Shown here: positions 36,299-45,022 of the stretch, piece after piece
Numbering within the stretch: position 1 is the first letter of the stretch
How the letters are laid out: every line of letters begins with the position of its first letter
Assembly (NCBI GenBank): GCA_963825075.1
Contig: CAWGRX010000010.1
Location: 1-64,000, forward strand
Source of the DNA: CAWAVN01 sp963825075
GTDB taxonomy: Bacteria > Planctomycetota > Planctomycetia > Planctomycetales > Planctomycetaceae
DNA: 64,000 nt
Direction of reading: 5' to 3'
Program-made: the position numbers and the translations under genes
Notes under the pieces: generated by a model
The model's input: the letters and a program-made list of their open reading frames with translations, nothing else
Database searches by the model: none
What the model was told of the DNA's origin: nothing

Positions 36299-36662
36299 TA
36301 TTGAATCCTTGTCGGACGAATTTGCAGAGACTGCATGCAAATTGATCAAGGAGTATTCGGACGAGATTGAGAGCTTGCGATTAGATACCATCAAAATCTT
36401 GGATTTGTATCATGACAGCGGTCCAAAGGGAGAAAAATCTAAAGAAGAGCGAGACTACTTGGCGAAGCGATTTAACAATAATCTCGACATGTTGCGATCG
36501 TTTATTCCGGCATACCGAACATTAGTCCGCAAGTCCTCCCAATGGATTCAACACGCTCAGGAGGCCAGACCCGGGAGACAGTTGGAACTTGATGTCAGAC
36601 TGGAACAGTTTGAACAAAAACTGCATGCGATCCAGCGTTTCTTCGACCAAAACGCGATTTGA
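36288..36662 (+). CDS. Helical partner of the GTPase-like gene
   Basis: 124 aa, almost wholly helical and charged (LSDEFAETACKLIKEYSDEI, RDYLAKRFNNNLDMLRSF, RLEQFEQKLHAIQRFF), with coiled-coil character and no catalytic motif. Its start overlaps the GTPase stop by 11 bases. It is therefore translationally coupled and probably binds the GTPase as an effector or adaptor. Low GC like its partner. I recognise no family. Confidence 0.6.
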   Translation: MATDIESLSDEFAETACKLIKEYSDEIESLRLDTIKILDLYHDSGPKGEKSKEERDYLAKRFNNNLDMLRSFIPAYRTLVRKSSQWIQHAQEARPGRQLELDVRLEQFEQKLHAIQRFFDQNAI

Positions 36663-36688
36663 CAAATGGCGAATGTTCTCGCGGCAAG

Positions 36689-37516
36689 TCAGTTGAACTT
36701 AACGGAATCGAAGAACTTTTTCGCGTTCGAGGCGTTGGAGCCTTTGTAGGCGTAGTGCAGCGTATAAACTTTGTTCTTATGAATGAACGCAGCGCCCTTC
36801 GCGTTGATGCCTGCCTTGGAAAGCTCAAACGTCACACAGCGGTGACCGTTCATCGTGGATTCCGCGGCATTCGACCAACCCAAAGACCCTCCGCCCAGTT
36901 TCATGGCATTATAGATTTGTTCTTCGGTTAGGCCCTGAATTTCCGGGGGCATGGGTTCGATAATGATAATGCAGGCGTACTGGCGGCGTTCGGCACCGTA
37001 GCTTTCCCCGCCTGCGGCCATGCGATGCGCGGGAACGGGAACTTTTTTCACCTTCCCTGGCATTAAAACGGTGATATTACCGTCCGGCGTCGTGTAGGAA
37101 CTCCAGGACCCAAGGTCCAAGCCCACGGCGCTGAGCACCTTCACGACGATCCCCAAAACCACCAGCGCGGCGAATATGCCTCCGCCAATTTTGGCACCCT
37201 GTCCGCCGTCGGAGCGGGAGCGGGATGATTTTTTCTTCGCCGGCCGTTTCTTTTTGGCGGCGGGCTTTTTCTTTCGCGGCCTGGGCGGCGGAGGCGGACT
37301 GCCATAGTCGTCTCCATAGTCGTCATCGTCGCCGTAGTCGTCAAAATCTCCGCCGCCAAAGTCGGCACCCCAATCGTCGGCAGCGAAGCCGTCCGGCTCG
37401 GCTTGGGGGACAGTCACGACCGCTTCGCATTCCTTGCAGCGAAACTTCTTCCCCGCGTGCTCGTCCTTCAGGTTATAACGACGGCCACACTTCCGGCATT
37501 TCGTGCTGATTGACAT
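36689..37516 (-). CDS. Zinc-ribbon, membrane-anchored protein
   Basis: 275 aa. An N-terminal zinc ribbon (CRKCGRRYNL and CKECEAVV) is followed by a long Asp/Tyr-rich then Lys/Pro-rich disordered region and a single membrane segment (IGGGIFAALVVLGIVVKVL). The extracytoplasmic domain begins YTTPDGNITVLMPGKVKKVP and ends KKFFDSVKFN. This layout is common in planctomycetes; the outer domain resembles the 'Psb/lipid-type' small domains of DUF-like proteins, with function unknown. Start at MSISTKC, 37516. Confidence 0.8.
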   Translation of the reverse strand: MSISTKCRKCGRRYNLKDEHAGKKFRCKECEAVVTVPQAEPDGFAADDWGADFGGGDFDDYGDDDDYGDDYGSPPPPPRPRKKKPAAKKKRPAKKKSSRSRSDGGQGAKIGGGIFAALVVLGIVVKVLSAVGLDLGSWSSYTTPDGNITVLMPGKVKKVPVPAHRMAAGGESYGAERRQYACIIIIEPMPPEIQGLTEEQIYNAMKLGGGSLGWSNAAESTMNGHRCVTFELSKAGINAKGAAFIHKNKVYTLHYAYKGSNASNAKKFFDSVKFN

Positions 37517-37769
37517 CCGCCTTCCCCCCAAACAATCCCGGACACTCGACACATCCCCCACTCAGGTAATCATCCAGGATACAAAACTTTAGAGAAACCG
37601 CAACAATTGAATTGCGTGATGTTGGCGGATTTCGCGGAAGCCGATTGATTTTCGGGGCCTACTCGGAGCCTCGGCGGGTTGCTACAATTCCCACGGAAGC
37701 CCTGAAGGGGCGGGAATTTCCGCTCGCAATGAAAATCGCCCAGTCAATCGGACCCGTGAAAGGCAGCGC

Positions 37770-40700
37770 GTGAGTCAGCAGACGGATTTGGATTTGCCCC
37801 AGGCCGTGGAGGCCGAGACCCAGCGGATCGGGCGGAAGCTCTGGCAGACGATGGAGCGCCGCTCGCCTTCGATCTTTGAAAGGCGGTGGTGGGACGACCG
37901 CATTTTGTCCTGGGCGATGTCGGACGAGGCGGTCAAGGTGCAGATGTTTCGCTTCGTCGATGTGCTGCCCATGCTGCACACGCACGAATCCGTCACCCGC
38001 CATTTGCAGGAATACTTCGAGGAAGTCCGCAAGGCGTTGCCCTGGGCGGCGCGATTGGGACTGAACGTCTCGCAGCCGAACACCGTCATGGGCCGGTTGG
38101 TCGCCGTCAACGCCCGTAACAACGCCCGCAACATGGCCCGGCGGTTCATCGCGGGATCGAACGTCGAAGAGGTTTTGCAATCGGTGGCGAAACTTCGCCG
38201 GCAGGGGTTTGCCTTTACGCTCGATCTGTTGGGCGAAGCCGTGATGAGCGAACGCGAAGCCGTCGCCTATCAAAGGCAGTATCTCGATCTGATCGAAGGC
38301 CTCGCCCCGCAGGTCAACGAATGGGCCGAGAACGTGCAGATCGACTGCGATCAGTTCGGCCCGATCCCCCGCGTGAACGTCTCGCTGAAGCTCTCGGCCC
38401 TTTACAGCCAGTTCCGGCCGATCGATCCCGCGGGCACGGCGGAAGGCGTCAAATCGAGACTTCGGCCGCTGCTCCGAGCCGCCCGCGAACGCGACGCCTA
38501 CGTGCACGTGGACATGGAGCATTATGCCTACAAAGATCTCACGATTGAAATCTTCAAGCAGGTATTGATGGAAGATGAGTTTCGCGATTATCCCGACGTG
38601 GGGATCGTGATTCAAACCTATCTTCCCGATGCGGAGAACGACTTGGCGGGACTGCTCGAATGGGTCAGAAAGCGAGGCACGCCGATTTGGGTCCGGCTGG
38701 TTAAGGGGGCTTATTGGGATTTTGAAACCGTCCACGCGAAAGCCGAGAATTGGCCGGTCCCCGTCTATCTGCAGAAGTGGCAATCGGATGAAAACTTCGA
38801 GCGGCAAACGCGGTTCGTGATGCAGCATCACGATTGGCTTCGCCCGCAAATCGGCAGCCATAACTTGCGAAGCCTCTGCCACGCCGTCGCCTGGGCGAAG
38901 GAACTGGGCATCCCACCGGGCGCATTTGAACTTCAGATGCTCTATGGCATGGGGGCGGAGCTGGCCCAACTGCTCGCCGAGATGGGACATCGCGTCCGCA
39001 TCTATACCCCCTTTGGAGAACTGATTCCCGGCATGGCGTATCTCGTCCGCCGGCTTTTGGAGAACACATCGAACGATTCGTTTTTGCGGCAGAGTTTCCG
39101 CGAGAACGTGTCCTTGGAGGATTTGCTGATGAACCCGACCGCGAAGGGCAAGAAAACCCCGCCGCCCCAAGAAGAACCCGCCCCAGAGTTCCAGAACGAA
39201 CCGCATTCCGACTTCAGCAAAACCAAGTCGCGCGAGGCGATGCGGGCAGCGCTCGAGGATGTCGAATCGCAGTTGGGGGAAGAGTATTCGCTGGTCATCG
39301 GCGGCCGGGCGGTGGATGGCAAGACGACGATGCTCTCCCGCAATCCGTCCGACAAATCGCAAATCGTGGGAACAGTCGCCTCAGCCAGTGCCGACCAGGC
39401 GGTGGAAGCCATCGAAGCGGCCCGGCGGGCGTTTTCGCGGTGGTCGCGGGAGAAAGTCGATTACCGCTGCGAGTATTTGGAACTCGTCGCCGCGGAAATG
39501 CGGAATCGCCGGTTCGAACTGGCGGCGTGGGAAGTCTTCGAGACCGGCAAGCCCTGGGCGGAAGCCGACGCCGACGTCGCCGAGGCTATCGACTTCTGCA
39601 TGTACTACGCCCACCGCACGCGAAACCTCGCCCAGCCCAGGCAATGCGACCTGCCCGGCGAGGAGAACACCTACAGCTACCGGCCCCGCGGCGTGGCGGT
39701 TGTCATCGCCCCCTGGAATTTCCCGCTGGCGATTTTGACGGGCATGACCGTGGCCGCTTTGGTCACGGGAAACACCGTCATCATGAAGCCCGCGGAGCAA
39801 TCGCCGATCGTCGCCGCCAAGCTGATGGAGATTTTCCAAAACGCGGGCGTTCCTGACGGCGTGGTGAATTTTCTGCCGGGCATCGGCGAGGAAGTCGGCC
39901 CCGAACTCGTGGGCAACCCCGACGTGGATTTGATCGCGTTTACCGGTTCGCGGACGGTGGGCCTCGGCATCTATCAGGAAGCCGCGACCACCGATCCCCG
40001 GCAGACTTCGGTCAAGCATGTCATCGCCGAGATGGGCGGGAAGAACGCAATCATCGTCGATGACGACGCCGACTTGGACGAAGCCGTCACCGGCGTGGTC
40101 CAGAGCGCCTTCGGTTATGCCGGCCAGAAATGCTCGGCGTGTTCGCGGGCGATCGTACTCGCCAATGCGTATGATGCGTTTTTGGATCGTCTCATCGAAG
40201 CCACCCGCAGTCTGAAAGTCGGCCTCGCGGTCGATCCCGGCACGACCGTCGGCCCGGTGATCGACGAGGAAGCCTACGAACGCATTTGAGAATACATCGA
40301 AATCGGCAAGGAAGAAGCCACGCTTACGCTTCCGTCGGGCGAGAAAAAGAAGTCCTCAGAGCCGGTAAGCGATCACGGCTACTTCATCCCGCCGCATGTC
40401 TTCACCGACGTCGATCCCCACTCGCGGCTCGCCCAGGAAGAAATCTTCGGCCCCGTGCTCGCCGTGATGAAAGCCGAGGATCTGGACGAAGCCTTGGAAA
40501 TTGCCAACGGCACCGATTATGCCCTCACCGGCGGCATCTTCAGCCGCAGCCCCAAACACCTCCAAAAAGCCCGCGAGGAATTCGTCGTGGGGAACCTGTA
40601 TCTCAACCGCGGCATCACGGGGGCCTTGGTCGAACGTCAACCGTTCGGCGGCTTCAAGATGTCGGGCATCGGCAGCAAAGCCGGCGGCCCCGACTACCTC

Positions 40701-40781
40701 CTGCAATTCCTGATCCCCGTCAACATCACCGAAAACACCATGCGCCGAGGCTTCGCCCCCCCGCCGGATGATGAGAAATAG
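37770..40781 (+). CDS. putA: Bifunctional proline dehydrogenase / L-glutamate gamma-semialdehyde dehydrogenase, internal TGA
   Basis: 1003 codons with a GTG start. The PRODH barrel (about 60-460; NVSLKLSALYSQFRP, YLPDAENDLAGLLEW, VRLVKGAYWD) oxidises proline with FAD. The ALDH part (about 495 on; FTGSRTVGLGIYQ, AEMGGKNAIIV, GYAGQKCSACSRAI with the catalytic cysteine) makes glutamate. The only defect is TGA at 40287-40289, reading ERI-stop-EYIEIG. The frame then continues perfectly (EEIFGPVLAVMKAE, PFGGFKMSGIGSKAGG) to 40781. Homologues have Arg there, so a CGA-to-TGA change or error is likely. As written, the product would end at 839 aa, losing the C-terminal NAD/oligomerisation part. Confidence 0.9.
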
Positions 40782-40965
40782 GGCTCTTCCGGTGAATCGG
40801 GGTGCGGACGCTGATGATCTTTTTGTGGGACGATCGACCACAGATTTTACCGCCTCAGGGGGAGGTAAAAGAGCGCGGACAAGATATTCTATAACACCGT
40901 CGGAGTTTCCCCCTGATTGTCCGGAAGAACCAGAAATAGGAGCCGGCAATACCCCGGCCTCTGCA

Positions 40966-41997
40966 TCATACGCCGGAGCGGATGAAAACTTCATCCCCGT
41001 CTTGGACGATGTACTCTTTGCCGACAACGTGGTTTAAGCCGGCGGCTTTCAGGTCGCGTTCGGAGCCGAGCCTCAGAAAATCATCGACCGGCCAGACCTC
41101 GGCCCGCACGAAGCCGCGGGCCAGGTCGCTGTGGATGGTGTCGGCCGCTTCCAAGACGGTGGAGCCTCGCTTTAAGAGCCAGGCGTGGACTTCCTTCTCG
41201 CCGGAGGTGTAGAACGTAATCTGGTCGGTGACTTCAAAAATGCTTTTGAGCAGCCGACTCCGCGAGGGTTCGCCCAAGCCCATCTCGGCGGCGAACTCGG
41301 ACCGCTCTTCTTCCGGGAGGGCAGCGAGTTCCAACTCCAGCCCAAACGGAGCCGCCACGACCTTATGACCTTGAGCTTCCAGCTTTTCGACAACCGATTG
41401 ATCCACATCGGAATCGGCCGTGTTCAAGACCAAAAGTTGCCGTTTGAGCGTCAACAGCGAAAACGAGCGAGTGGCTTTTTCCTGGAACTCATCGAGTTCC
41501 AACTCCCGCACGGGCCGGCCCTCTTCCAGGCAACGGGCGACGGGCGCGAAGGCCTCCAGTTCTTTTTGCAGTTCCTCGCGGTCGGGGCGGGGCTTGGTGA
41601 TGTCTTTCTTCAAGCGTTCCACCCGGTTGTTGACCACCTGGAGGTCGGCGAGGATCAGATCGTCTTCAAACGCCTCGGCATCGGCGGCCGCGTCGGCCCC
41701 GGCAAACACGCCGACGACGTGCACCAGCACCTGCGCCTCGCGGATGATCCCGAGCTTCTGGGCGTTGGCATCCTGTTGATTCCGGCTGAGGCCCGGCGTG
41801 TCCAACACCTGAATCTTCGCGGGGACTTCCTTCTTCGGATGGTGATGGGCCACCAGGCGGTCGTAGCGTTCATCCGGCACAATCGCCTCGCCCAACAGCC
41901 CGCTGTGGGCTTTGGCAATGTCCGGCTTGGTCCCGGTGAGCAACTCAAAAATCGTGCTCTTCCCGCCGCCTTGATAACCAACCAATCCGATTTTCAT
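40966..41997 (-). CDS. YchF/OLA1-like GTPase (DUF933), divergent
   Basis: 343 aa. The start MKIGLVGYQGGGKSTIFELL is a P-loop unlike the usual YchF GLPNVGKST. VLDTPGLSRNQQ gives the switch II motif, and LVLNTADSD is at the base-recognition position, where YchF has NxxE. The C-terminal TGS-like domain (RGFVRAEVWPVDDFLRLG and GKEYIVQDGDEVFIRSGV) is typical. YchF proteins are ribosome-associated ATP/GTPases; this looks like a planctomycete sub-branch. No signal for localisation elsewhere. Confidence 0.8.
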   Translation of the reverse strand: MKIGLVGYQGGGKSTIFELLTGTKPDIAKAHSGLLGEAIVPDERYDRLVAHHHPKKEVPAKIQVLDTPGLSRNQQDANAQKLGIIREAQVLVHVVGVFAGADAAADAEAFEDDLILADLQVVNNRVERLKKDITKPRPDREELQKELEAFAPVARCLEEGRPVRELELDEFQEKATRSFSLLTLKRQLLVLNTADSDVDQSVVEKLEAQGHKVVAAPFGLELELAALPEEERSEFAAEMGLGEPSRSRLLKSIFEVTDQITFYTSGEKEVHAWLLKRGSTVLEAADTIHSDLARGFVRAEVWPVDDFLRLGSERDLKAAGLNHVVGKEYIVQDGDEVFIRSGV

Positions 41998-42029
41998 GCT
42001 TGTAATTCAGTGTGTGTCGAGGGAAAGTT

Positions 42030-42480
42030 TTTGACGCAAAGACGCGAAGGGCAGACGCAAAGGGCCGCAAAGAAAATACAAAGGGGATTCCAATAAATGA
42101 CGAAGATTCCATCGTGATTTTTATTAGATAAACGTCACCAGACCCGGCGGACCGCTTGGGAAAAGAAATGCCATCGCCAAGAGCAAACTCACCATACAGC
42201 ATTATTCGTCATCGTCGGCCTTCTCACATCTCTTCCAATTCTTGACCGTCTCAGAAACAATTATTTCCCTTTGAGTGTCAATTGTCTGGTCCGCGTAATA
42301 ACTGGCCTCATCTATAAGCCCATTTGGAAGGAGCACGTCGCGGACAAACCGATTGATGCCATCCGAGATTGCGTGATATAAGATCTCTGGATCGCTATAA
42401 ATCTCTTTCATCTCAACTACCGCTTGATTTACGAGTCCTTTGCGGCCCTTTGCGTCTTCCCTTTGTGTCTTTGCGTTAAA
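42030..42480. repeat. 451-bp cassette bounded by 43-bp inverted repeats (CGCAAAGACGCAAAG type)
   Basis: TTTGACGCAAAGACGCGAAG... at 42030-42072 recurs inverted at 42438-42480 with about 39 of 43 bases identical. Between them lies an A/T-richer segment with a 69-codon minus-strand ORF. No transposase is present, so it would be non-autonomous if mobile. Confidence 0.7.
42202..42411 (-). CDS. Small hypothetical protein inside the inverted-repeat cassette
   Basis: 69 aa, MKEIYSDPEILYHAISDGIN to RCEKADDDE, mostly helical and acidic at the end. An AGATGAAAG context gives only a weak ribosome-binding site. A further open frame starts at its stop (42202, MLYGEFALGDG) and runs into the left repeat. 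The protein is not recognised; its position inside a repeat-bounded unit makes it a candidate cargo gene. Confidence 0.4.
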   Translation of the reverse strand: MKEIYSDPEILYHAISDGINRFVRDVLLPNGLIDEASYYADQTIDTQREIIVSETVKNWKRCEKADDDE

Positions 42481-42498
42481 ATCCTTTGCAATTAAAAG

Positions 42499-42897
42499 CT
42501 ACGAATACATGCTCCCAAAACCAGCGGCGGGGAAGGCGTTTTTGTAGTGGGTGATGTCCGGGGTTTTGGAATCTTTCGGCCAGACGATCGCGACCACGTC
42601 GAATCGGCAGCGGGATTCCAAGAGACCCCGCCGTTTGAGCCACACGAGGGCGGTGTTGGTGAGCTTGCGCTGTTTGTCCGCGGTGACGGCTTCCACGGGC
42701 AGTCCCGCCTGGTCGGATCGGCGGGTTTTGACTTCCACGAAGACGATAAAGTCCCCATCTTGGGCGATCAGGTCGATCTCGCCGAACCGGTTGGCGTATT
42801 GCCGGGCCAGGATGCGGTATCCCTGCCGACGGAGAAAGCTCGCCGCCTTGCGCTCTCCCCGATCGCCGAGCCAATGCGCCAAGAGTGCCCGCAACAT
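42499..42897 (-). CDS. yraN: YraN-family (UPF0102) protein
   Basis: 132 aa from MLRALLAHW. The family's nuclease-like core is visible: GERKAASFLRRQGYRILARQ, then NRFGEIDLIAQDGDFIVFVEVKTRR (the D...ExK pattern of restriction-endonuclease-like folds), then RFDVVAIVW. The function is unproven, perhaps DNA processing. It lies directly downstream of rplS, a common arrangement. Confidence 0.9.
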   Translation of the reverse strand: MLRALLAHWLGDRGERKAASFLRRQGYRILARQYANRFGEIDLIAQDGDFIVFVEVKTRRSDQAGLPVEAVTADKQRKLTNTALVWLKRRGLLESRCRFDVVAIVWPKDSKTPDITHYKNAFPAAGFGSMYS

Positions 42898-42900
42898 GGG

Positions 42901-42958
42901 AAATGACCAATGACCAAGCACCAATGACCAATGATTTTTTGGTCATTGGGATTTGGGA
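42901..42958. repeat. CCAATGACCAA repeat between rplS and yraN
   Basis: Alternating AATGACCAATGACC, CCAAGCACCAATGACCAATG and the inverse GGTCATTGGG. It is the same family as 32934-32962 upstream of argC. The inverted halves could form a hairpin in the rplS-yraN transcript. Confidence 0.75.
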
Positions 42959-42959
42959 T

Positions 42960-43325
42960 TTATTTTTTATCGGTATCTTTCGCGCGGCGTTCGGCGAGAC
43001 GGGTCGCTTTGCCGACGCGGTCGCGGAGGTAATACAACTTCGCCCGGCGGACGCGGCCGTGGCGGACGACTTCCAGCTTGGCGATTTTGGGAGAGTTGAC
43101 CGGGAAGGTGCGCTCCACGCCTTCGCCCGCGACGATTCGGCGGACCGTGAACGTCTCCCGCGTGCCGCTGCCCCGCGTGGCAATCACCACGCCGCTGAAC
43201 ACCTGGATGCGTTCCTTGTTGCCTTCCAGGATCCGCGTGTGAACGTCCACGCTGTCGCCGATTTCAAATTCCAACGGTTCCTCGCGAAGGCTGGAGGCTT
43301 CCGCCTTCAATAGCAACTCGTGCAT
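42960..43325 (-). CDS. rplS: 50S ribosomal protein L19
   Basis: 121 aa, normal length. It starts MHELLLKAEASSLR, then FEIGDSVDVHTRILEGNKERIQ and FSGVVIATRGSG, ending with RAKLYYLRDRVGKATRL. L19 lies at the 30S-50S interface. It follows trmD on the same strand by three bases, the usual order. Confidence 0.97.
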   Translation of the reverse strand: MHELLLKAEASSLREEPLEFEIGDSVDVHTRILEGNKERIQVFSGVVIATRGSGTRETFTVRRIVAGEGVERTFPVNSPKIAKLEVVRHGRVRRAKLYYLRDRVGKATRLAERRAKDTDKK

Positions 43326-43328
43326 GGC

Positions 43329-44045
43329 TTAGGTTCCTTCTGTGGTTTGTGTCGTTTTATTTTGGTCGGCGAGCAAATCGGCCCGCCGTTCTTGGGTTCG
43401 TTTGAGTGCCTGTTCCCGCCGCCAGCGCTCGATTTCCTGATGGTTGCCGTTGATGAGCACTTCGGGAACTTCCATCCCTCGGAACTCGCGAGGCCTAGTG
43501 TATTGAGGATATTCGAGCAAGCCCGATTCTGCAAAGGATTCGTATTTGTGGCTGGTTTCGTCGCCTAGGACGCCGGGGATCAGCCGGATCACGGTGTCGA
43601 TCACCATCATCGCGGGCACTTCGCCGCCATTGGCGATGAAGTCTCCCGCCGAGATTTCGATGGGTTTCAGTCCCTGCCGGATCCGCTCATCGAAACCTTC
43701 GTATCGTCCGCACAACAACAACAACCGGGGGAACCCGGCGAGTTCCTCCACGACTTTTTGCGTCAGCCGCCGGCCTTGGGGCGAGAGCATCACGAGCTGT
43801 CCCGCTGCTTCGCCTTCCGCTTGCATGGCTTCGACGCAATCGAACACCGGCTGGCAGCAGAGGAGCATTCCCGGTCCGCCGCCGTAGGGTTTGTCATCCA
43901 CCGACCGCCGTTTGCCGGGGGCCCAATTCCGAAAATCCCAAAGATGCACTTCGACCAATCCGCGTTCGATGGCGAGCTTCAACAGACTTTGCTGAAGATA
44001 GCCATTGAATATCTCCGGAAAGAGCGTCAGCACATCAAAACGCAT
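43329..44045 (-). CDS. trmD: tRNA (guanine-N1-)-methyltransferase
   Basis: 238 aa. The N-terminal FDVLTLFPEIFNGYLQQSLL, the trefoil-knot S-adenosylmethionine site (LLCGRYEGFDERI and SAGDFIANGGEVPAMMVIDT) and the C-terminal helices (YPQYTRPREFRGMEVPEVL) are complete. TrmD methylates G37 of tRNAs and prevents +1 slippage. It lies between rpsP and rplS; rimM, often present in this operon, is absent here. Confidence 0.97.
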   Translation of the reverse strand: MRFDVLTLFPEIFNGYLQQSLLKLAIERGLVEVHLWDFRNWAPGKRRSVDDKPYGGGPGMLLCCQPVFDCVEAMQAEGEAAGQLVMLSPQGRRLTQKVVEELAGFPRLLLLCGRYEGFDERIRQGLKPIEISAGDFIANGGEVPAMMVIDTVIRLIPGVLGDETSHKYESFAESGLLEYPQYTRPREFRGMEVPEVLINGNHQEIERWRREQALKRTQERRADLLADQNKTTQTTEGT

Positions 44046-44063
44046 GGTTCAATAAAAGGATTC

Positions 44064-44148
44064 CGGCGAGCGGGGGGTGTCAGCCCCCCGGTTTCGTTGA
44101 GGGGTTCTCAAATCCTTCTGACCAGGGGGCTTACGCCCCCCGCTCGCC
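44064..44148. repeat. Palindromic repeat (GGCGAGCGGG..GTGTCAGCC family), copy 2
   Basis: GGCGAGCGGGGGGTGTCAGC at 44064 and the inverse ending CCCCCCGCTCGCC at 44148, between rpsP and trmD on their shared transcript. It is the same family as between argC and argJ. Confidence 0.85.
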
Positions 44149-44158
44149 TTTTCTTGAT

Positions 44159-44535
44159 CTATTCGCCGCCTTCGGCGGGGGTTTCTTCCGTCGATTCCGT
44201 GGCGGCTTCTTCGACGGGGGTTTCCGCTTCGGGTTCCGGCGGAGCTTTGGGAGCGGTCATCGGCGGGGGCGGGGCGGCTTTGCCGAACTTGTTGTTTTTG
44301 ACTTTCTTAATCAGCGTGGAAACTTTCTCCGAGGGCTGGGCCCCCACGGAAATCCAGTGATCCACGCGGTCCATTTTGAGGCTCACGCGCTGCGACTTGT
44401 CGCGAACCATCGGGTCGTAATATCCGACTTCTTCAATCGCCTTGCCGTCGCGCGGGCTGCGGGCATCCATCACGCAAATGCGGAAAAACGGACGATGCTT
44501 GCGCCCAGGCGTTTCATGCGAATCCGAACGGCCAC
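44159..44535 (-). CDS. rpsP: 30S ribosomal protein S16, one-base frameshift, extended tail
   Basis: The GTG at 44535 (GAGGAG eight bases upstream) starts VAVRIRMKRLG, the canonical S16 opening. The rest (RKHRPFFRICVMDARSPRDG, then IEEVGYYDPM, then RVDHWISVGAQPSEKV) is in another frame. Restoring one base in the run CTGGGCGC near 44503 joins them as RLG-RKHRP. S16 is essential, so this break is almost certainly a sequence error. The C-terminal 40 residues are a proline/glutamate-rich extension absent from most S16 proteins. Confidence 0.92.
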
Positions 44536-44772
44536 CAAATGTCTCCTCAAAACAATACGGGAACAAACCTGCACAAACCGGGATTTTCGGTGCGGAAACC
44601 TCGTAGTTTAACCACCCCGGCCGGAGCCAGCAACCGCTGGCTGATAAAATTTGGTCCCTTGGTCCCTTCCGATGGATGCAGGGCTTGGGAGGCTGCGAAA
44701 AAAGCCCCCAATCGATCGCCGGTATCGGTTTTGGATTTGTCCTTCAGACATGACACCGGCGGGAAAGTTGGT
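44536..44772. other. Divergent intergenic region upstream of rpsP
   Basis: Holds the rpsP leader and its promoter region. I see no gene. GCGAAAAAAGCCCCC near 44696 is a short A-rich tract. The next repeat unit begins at 44773. Confidence 0.3.
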
Positions 44773-44885
44773 ACATTAGAGGTAAGGATCGTTCGAGAAG
44801 TATCTGTCCGATCAGCCTGAATGCGCTAGCGTCCAGTTGCTTTCAGAAACCGGGGCTAGCGCCCTGCGGCTAATGAAATGCGACG
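44773..44885. repeat. Palindromic intergenic repeat (CTAGCG family), copy 2
   Basis: Shares AAGGATCGTTCGAGAA, GCGCTAGCGTCCAGTT and ACCGGGGCTAGCGCCCTGCG, ending GGCTAATgAAATGCGAC, with the unit at 26763-26875, including sequence on both sides of the hairpin. Confidence 0.8.
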
Positions 44886-45022
44886 GTTGTTCCTCGAGGG
44901 ATGCTAAGTCGAGTCCGCCCGGCGCCGGCCGGATTGCGGGCGGGTTTCCTGTCGAAATTGCTTTCCTCCCATCCACGGCGGCCGAGCCTTTTTCTAAAAA
45001 GGCTCGGCGCGGAGTGTCGTTT

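Noticed and set aside
37659..39362. 567-codon minus-strand ORF opposite putA
   Set aside because: Antisense shadow in GC-rich DNA: arginine/leucine-rich, no family pattern, and the plus strand encodes a recognised enzyme.
40287..40289. TGA in putA as a selenocysteine or recoded codon
   Set aside because: The family residue is arginine outside any active site, no SECIS-like hairpin is visible just after it, and one C-to-T change explains it.
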